A stretch of 64,000 nt of DNA from Acidimicrobiales bacterium. GTDB taxonomy: Bacteria; Actinomycetota; Acidimicrobiia; Acidimicrobiales; SZUA-35. Below, one piece after another: positions 61,279 to 64,000 of the stretch (positions are counted from its first letter, which is position 1; each line of letters opens with the position of its first letter). The notes beneath the pieces are model-generated. The model was not told the origin of the DNA, made no database searches, and worked only from the letters and a program-made list of their open reading frames with translations. The stretch lies in contig JAWKIO010000005.1 of the NCBI GenBank assembly GCA_041394265.1, positions 1,426,001-1,490,000 on the forward strand, read 5' to 3'. The position numbers and the translations under genes are program-made.

Positions 61279-61986
61279 TCAGGGAGCAGTTCGCTCGAAT
61301 TTGTAGCCGACGCCCCGCACCGTGACGATCCTGACCGGCTGGCTCGGGTTGTCTTCGATCTTGCCCCGCAACCGTTTGATGTGGACGTCGAGCGTCTTGG
61401 TGTCGCCGACGTAGTCGTGACCCCAGGCGCGGTCGATGAGCGTGTCGCGCGCCAGGACCCGCCCAGCGTTCTCGAGCAGCAGCGACAGGAGCTCGTACTC
61501 CTTCAACGGTAGCGCGACCTTCTCGTCGCGAACGAAGACCTCGTGGCTCGCTCGATCCATGCGGACGTCGCCGACTTCGAGCACCTCGTCGGGCGTCCGG
61601 TCGGCGTCGTCACGAACATCGTCGGACCGGCGCATCACCGCCCGCATTCGTGCGATGAGTTCACGCATTCGGTAGGGCTTGGTGATGTAGTCGTCGGCGC
61701 CGACCTCGAGTCCGACGACCACGTCGATCTCACTCGACTTGGCCGTGACCATGATGATCGGGACACGAGACTTGGTGCGGATGTCGCGGCAGACGTCGAT
61801 GCCCGAGATCCGCGGGAGCATGAGGTCGAGCAGGATCAGGTCGGGTTCCCGTTCATCGAAGGCGGCGATCGCCTCGGCACCGTCGCGAGCGATCCGCACC
61901 TCGAACCCCTCGCGTTCGAGACCGATGGTGAGCGCGTCGATGAATGCTTCTTCGTCTTCGACGACGAGGACCGATGGGAGGGACAT
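61279..61986 (-). CDS. regX3: RegX3-like phosphate-responsive response regulator
   Basis: A 235-aa OmpR/PhoB-type regulator from ATG 61986. The receiver domain has VLVVEDEEAF (Asp11) and the phosphorylated Asp54 in LILLDLMLPRISGIDVCRD; the winged helix includes LKEYELLSLLLENAGRVLA, and VGDTKTLDVHIKRLRGKIED with VTVRGVGYKF. It is followed upstream by the cognate kinase at a 4-bp gap. It acts as activator of phosphate uptake genes. Confidence 0.92.
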   Translation of the reverse strand: MSLPSVLVVEDEEAFIDALTIGLEREGFEVRIARDGAEAIAAFDEREPDLILLDLMLPRISGIDVCRDIRTKSRVPIIMVTAKSSEIDVVVGLEVGADDYITKPYRMRELIARMRAVMRRSDDVRDDADRTPDEVLEVGDVRMDRASHEVFVRDEKVALPLKEYELLSLLLENAGRVLARDTLIDRAWGHDYVGDTKTLDVHIKRLRGKIEDNPSQPVRIVTVRGVGYKFERTAP

Positions 61987-61990
61987 GGAT

Positions 61991-63154
61991 TCAGCTTTCT
62001 CCGATGACGGAAGGGATCGCCGGCTCCACCGCCAGCGGGATGACGAGGCGGAAGGTGGATCCCTCACCTTCGACCGATTCGAGTTCGACCGACCCTCGAT
62101 GGTTGATCGCCACGTGACGAACGATCGACAAACCCAGGCCGGTGCCCCCGGTGCTGCGACTCCGGGCGTGATCGACCCGGTAGAAGCGCTCGAAAATCCG
62201 TTCGCGATCGCTGGCCGGAATACCGATGCCACCGTCGCTGACCTCGATGACCAATTGCTCCTCGCCCTCTGCGTCGGTCCGGCGGAGCAGCGCGAGCGAG
62301 ATCTCGGAGTTCGGATCGGAGTACTTGACGGCATTGTCGGCGAGGTTGCCGACCGCAGCGACCAATTGCCGTCGATCACCGAGCACGCGGGCGCCATCGC
62401 TGTCGTCGTGCACGCTGATGGCGACCGAACGCAGCTCGGCCGCCGCAGTACAACGAGCGAGGGCGGCAGCGACCACGGTGCTCGGATCGACCAGTTGCTC
62501 GTCGCTGAGCGAGCCGGACTCGATCTCGGACAGTGCAAGCAGATCGTCGATCGTGTTCCCCAGCCGGATCGCTTCGGCGTGCAGCCGCCCGGCGAGCCGG
62601 TCGACCACGGCGGGGTCGTCGGTGTCGACGAGGGCTTCGGCGAGGATCCCCATTGCGCCCACCGGTGTCTTCAGCTCGTGGGAGACGTTGGCGACGAAGT
62701 CGCGGCGAACCTCGACCGACCGCCGCTGTTCGGTGACGTCTTCGATGATCACCACGACACCGATGGAGGCGCCATCGACCATCACCTGCGATCCACGGAA
62801 CTCGAGCACCTGGCGAGGCGGGCCGAACAGATCGAGCGACCGCTCTGCTTGCCCGTGCACGCCGGCCCACGAGGACACGTCCTCGAGCGCAGCATCGACC
62901 AGGGGCCGCTGATGCCGGTTGCCACCGAGCACCATCGCCGACGAGTTGTGGAACACCCGCTGGCCCGCCCCGTCGTAGAGCACGATGCCCAGCGGCAGCG
63001 TCTCGATGGCCTGCATGACTCGCTCGTCGGACTCGTGGATGTACTCGCGCTGCTCTCGTGCCTGGCCGCCGACCCGTCGGCCACTGCGCCGGCCGAAGGC
63101 AACGCCGAGTGCCGCTCCGGCAACGGCCGCGATGGCGATCCACACGACGATCAC
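61991..63154 (-). CDS. senX3: SenX3-like sensor histidine kinase
   Basis: A 387-aa kinase from GTG 63154. This start is preferred because an upstream ATG at 63223 would overlap phoU by 62 bp, and SenX3 proteins start with a short membrane helix like VIVVWIAIAAVAGAALGVAF. A PAS-like region (45-145) is followed by FVANVSHELKTPVGAM with His159, then NLADNAVKYSD (N box), DGGIGIPASDRERIFERFYR and GGTGLGLSIVRHVA. It responds to phosphate through PhoU and the Pst system. Confidence 0.9.
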   Translation of the reverse strand: MIVVWIAIAAVAGAALGVAFGRRSGRRVGGQAREQREYIHESDERVMQAIETLPLGIVLYDGAGQRVFHNSSAMVLGGNRHQRPLVDAALEDVSSWAGVHGQAERSLDLFGPPRQVLEFRGSQVMVDGASIGVVVIIEDVTEQRRSVEVRRDFVANVSHELKTPVGAMGILAEALVDTDDPAVVDRLAGRLHAEAIRLGNTIDDLLALSEIESGSLSDEQLVDPSTVVAAALARCTAAAELRSVAISVHDDSDGARVLGDRRQLVAAVGNLADNAVKYSDPNSEISLALLRRTDAEGEEQLVIEVSDGGIGIPASDRERIFERFYRVDHARSRSTGGTGLGLSIVRHVAINHRGSVELESVEGEGSTFRLVIPLAVEPAIPSVIGES

Positions 63155-63161
63155 GGATGTC

Positions 63162-63926
63162 TCAACCGCCGTCGGCTGGGCCGTCGCCTGGATTGGCCAC
63201 CACCGGATCAGCGCTCTGGCCACGGTGTTGGGTCCGGAGCGAACCGTTGAGTTCTGGGAGCCAGCCGGTGACCATGTAGCCGACTCGTTCGCCGATGTTC
63301 ACCGCATGGTCTCCGATGCGCTCGTAGTAGCGGGCCACCAGCGCCAGCTGCACGGCGGCAGCGAGGTCGATGGCACCATCGTGGTGAGCGGCAAAGACCG
63401 CTTCGACCATCTCGCGATTCAGGTTGTCGAGCTCATCGTCGATGTCGCTCAACGCAGCAGCCAAGGCGCTGTCGGCATCGGCGAAGGCCTCCATCGCCAG
63501 CTGGATCAGACGACGGGCCTCCTGGCTCATGCCATCGATGACGCCTCGGATCTTCGGGCTCATCGGCGAGCCGTACATGCGACGGGTGGCCTTGCAGATG
63601 TTGACCACCAGGTCGGCCGACCGCTCGAGTTCGCCAACGGACTTGAGGATGGTGGTGAGGTGGCGAAGGTCGCTGGCCACCGGCGCCTGCAGGACCATGA
63701 TCTCGTAGACCGATTCCTCGATCTCGACCGACAGATGATCGATCTCGTCGTCGGCGTCGATGAGCTTCTGGGCCTCACCCATGTCGCCGTTGAGCAGCAC
63801 CTGGGTGCCCCAGGGGATCAGCTCGGACACCATCGCACCCAGCCGGATCAGGCTGGCGTCGAGCGCCTCGAGTCGACGGTGGTAGGCGCTGCGGTGATCC
63901 GGCTTGCTCGGGTCGGTGGTGGGCAT
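63162..63926 (-). CDS. phoU: PhoU phosphate-signalling protein
   Basis: A 254-aa three-helix-bundle repeat protein from ATG 63926. LIDADDEIDHLSVEIEESVY is in the first repeat and ARYYERIGDHAVNIGERVGY in the second, both with the acidic metal-binding motifs. It restrains the SenX3 kinase when phosphate is plentiful. It leads the phoU-senX3-regX3 operon. Confidence 0.93.
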   Translation of the reverse strand: MPTTDPSKPDHRSAYHRRLEALDASLIRLGAMVSELIPWGTQVLLNGDMGEAQKLIDADDEIDHLSVEIEESVYEIMVLQAPVASDLRHLTTILKSVGELERSADLVVNICKATRRMYGSPMSPKIRGVIDGMSQEARRLIQLAMEAFADADSALAAALSDIDDELDNLNREMVEAVFAAHHDGAIDLAAAVQLALVARYYERIGDHAVNIGERVGYMVTGWLPELNGSLRTQHRGQSADPVVANPGDGPADGG

Positions 63927-63942
63927 GGTTCCTCGTGCTGTC

Positions 63943-64000
63943 CTAGATGACTTCGTCAGCAAGGTAGACGTTGTCGCCCGTGATCAGATAGTGCAATCGA
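63943..64000 (-). CDS. C-terminal end of an unknown gene (cut by window)
   Basis: The minus strand reads RLHYLITGDNVYLADEVI and a TAG at 63943. The sequence looks protein-like and would be upstream of phoU on the same strand. Too short to identify. Confidence 0.35.
   Translation of the reverse strand, partial: RLHYLITGDNVYLADEVI

Overview
The window looks like chromosome of a high-GC actinobacterium, most likely of class Acidimicrobiia (Ilumatobacter-like). The reasons are frequent GTG starts and 4-bp ATGA/GTGA gene overlaps, F420-type enzymes (LLM oxidoreductase, PPOX flavoproteins), a UPF0182 membrane protein, a DUF2342 zincin, a YlbL-type Lon/PDZ protease and a SenX3-RegX3-PhoU phosphate module. 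This assignment is inference; no marker rRNA is present.

Region 1 (1-8562): a cut AraC regulator and DUF2000 gene, an acyl-CoA dehydrogenase/amidohydrolase pair, an agmatinase-family gene, then a compact RiPP locus. The RiPP locus has a 94-aa precursor-like peptide (4130-4414) translationally coupled to a stand-alone LanM-type dehydratase (DUF4135, no cyclase domain), facing a YcaO-TfuA pair on the other strand. The combination predicts a peptide carrying dehydrobutyrine and thioamide (or azoline) groups, and it is the best candidate here for an undescribed system.

Region 2 (8654-25288): two secreted proteins (one frameshifted between signal peptide and mature part, one with five FN3 modules), TetR, VOC, an unusual three-part FAD oxidoreductase with a palindromic operator, an LLM oxidoreductase, DinB, a LigD-type polymerase domain, and two MarR-controlled loci. 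One MarR locus drives a four-gene operon (EamA, DUF4386, quinone reductase-like, helical protein) that ends in a truncated ABC-ATPase start.

Region 3 (25409-41150): a 15.7-kb integrative island inserted in the 3' part of an initiator tRNA-Met gene. It is bounded by a perfect 43-bp direct repeat and carries its tyrosine integrase next to the intact tRNA. Cargo is a HigBA-like toxin-antitoxin pair, an ArsR-rhodanese/methyltransferase operon, and a copper-resistance block: CopC-CopD fusion, cytochrome c, two multicopper oxidases, two DUF305 proteins, a BNR lipoprotein, a CPH-type P1B ATPase, a SHOCT protein, a BlaI-type repressor with M56 peptidase, and a CueR-like MerR regulator. Three 17-bp TACGAC-N5-GTCGTA palindromes mark promoters of this block, and a MerR-type promoter with long spacing precedes the ATPase. 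This suggests two-layer control by BlaI and MerR regulators encoded in one operon.

Region 4 (41267-64000): core-like genes. These are a cupin, a trans-aconitate methyltransferase-like gene, msrA, UPF0182, a DivIVA coiled-coil protein with a phage-head-protein-like tail, a YlbL protease, a HEAT-repeat protein, an ECF sigma factor with a DGPF-motif partner, an enoyl-CoA hydratase, an MreB-like protein, MoaE, an HtrA-like protein without its serine, an epimerase, DUF2342, a frameshifted MFS transporter, and regX3-senX3-phoU.
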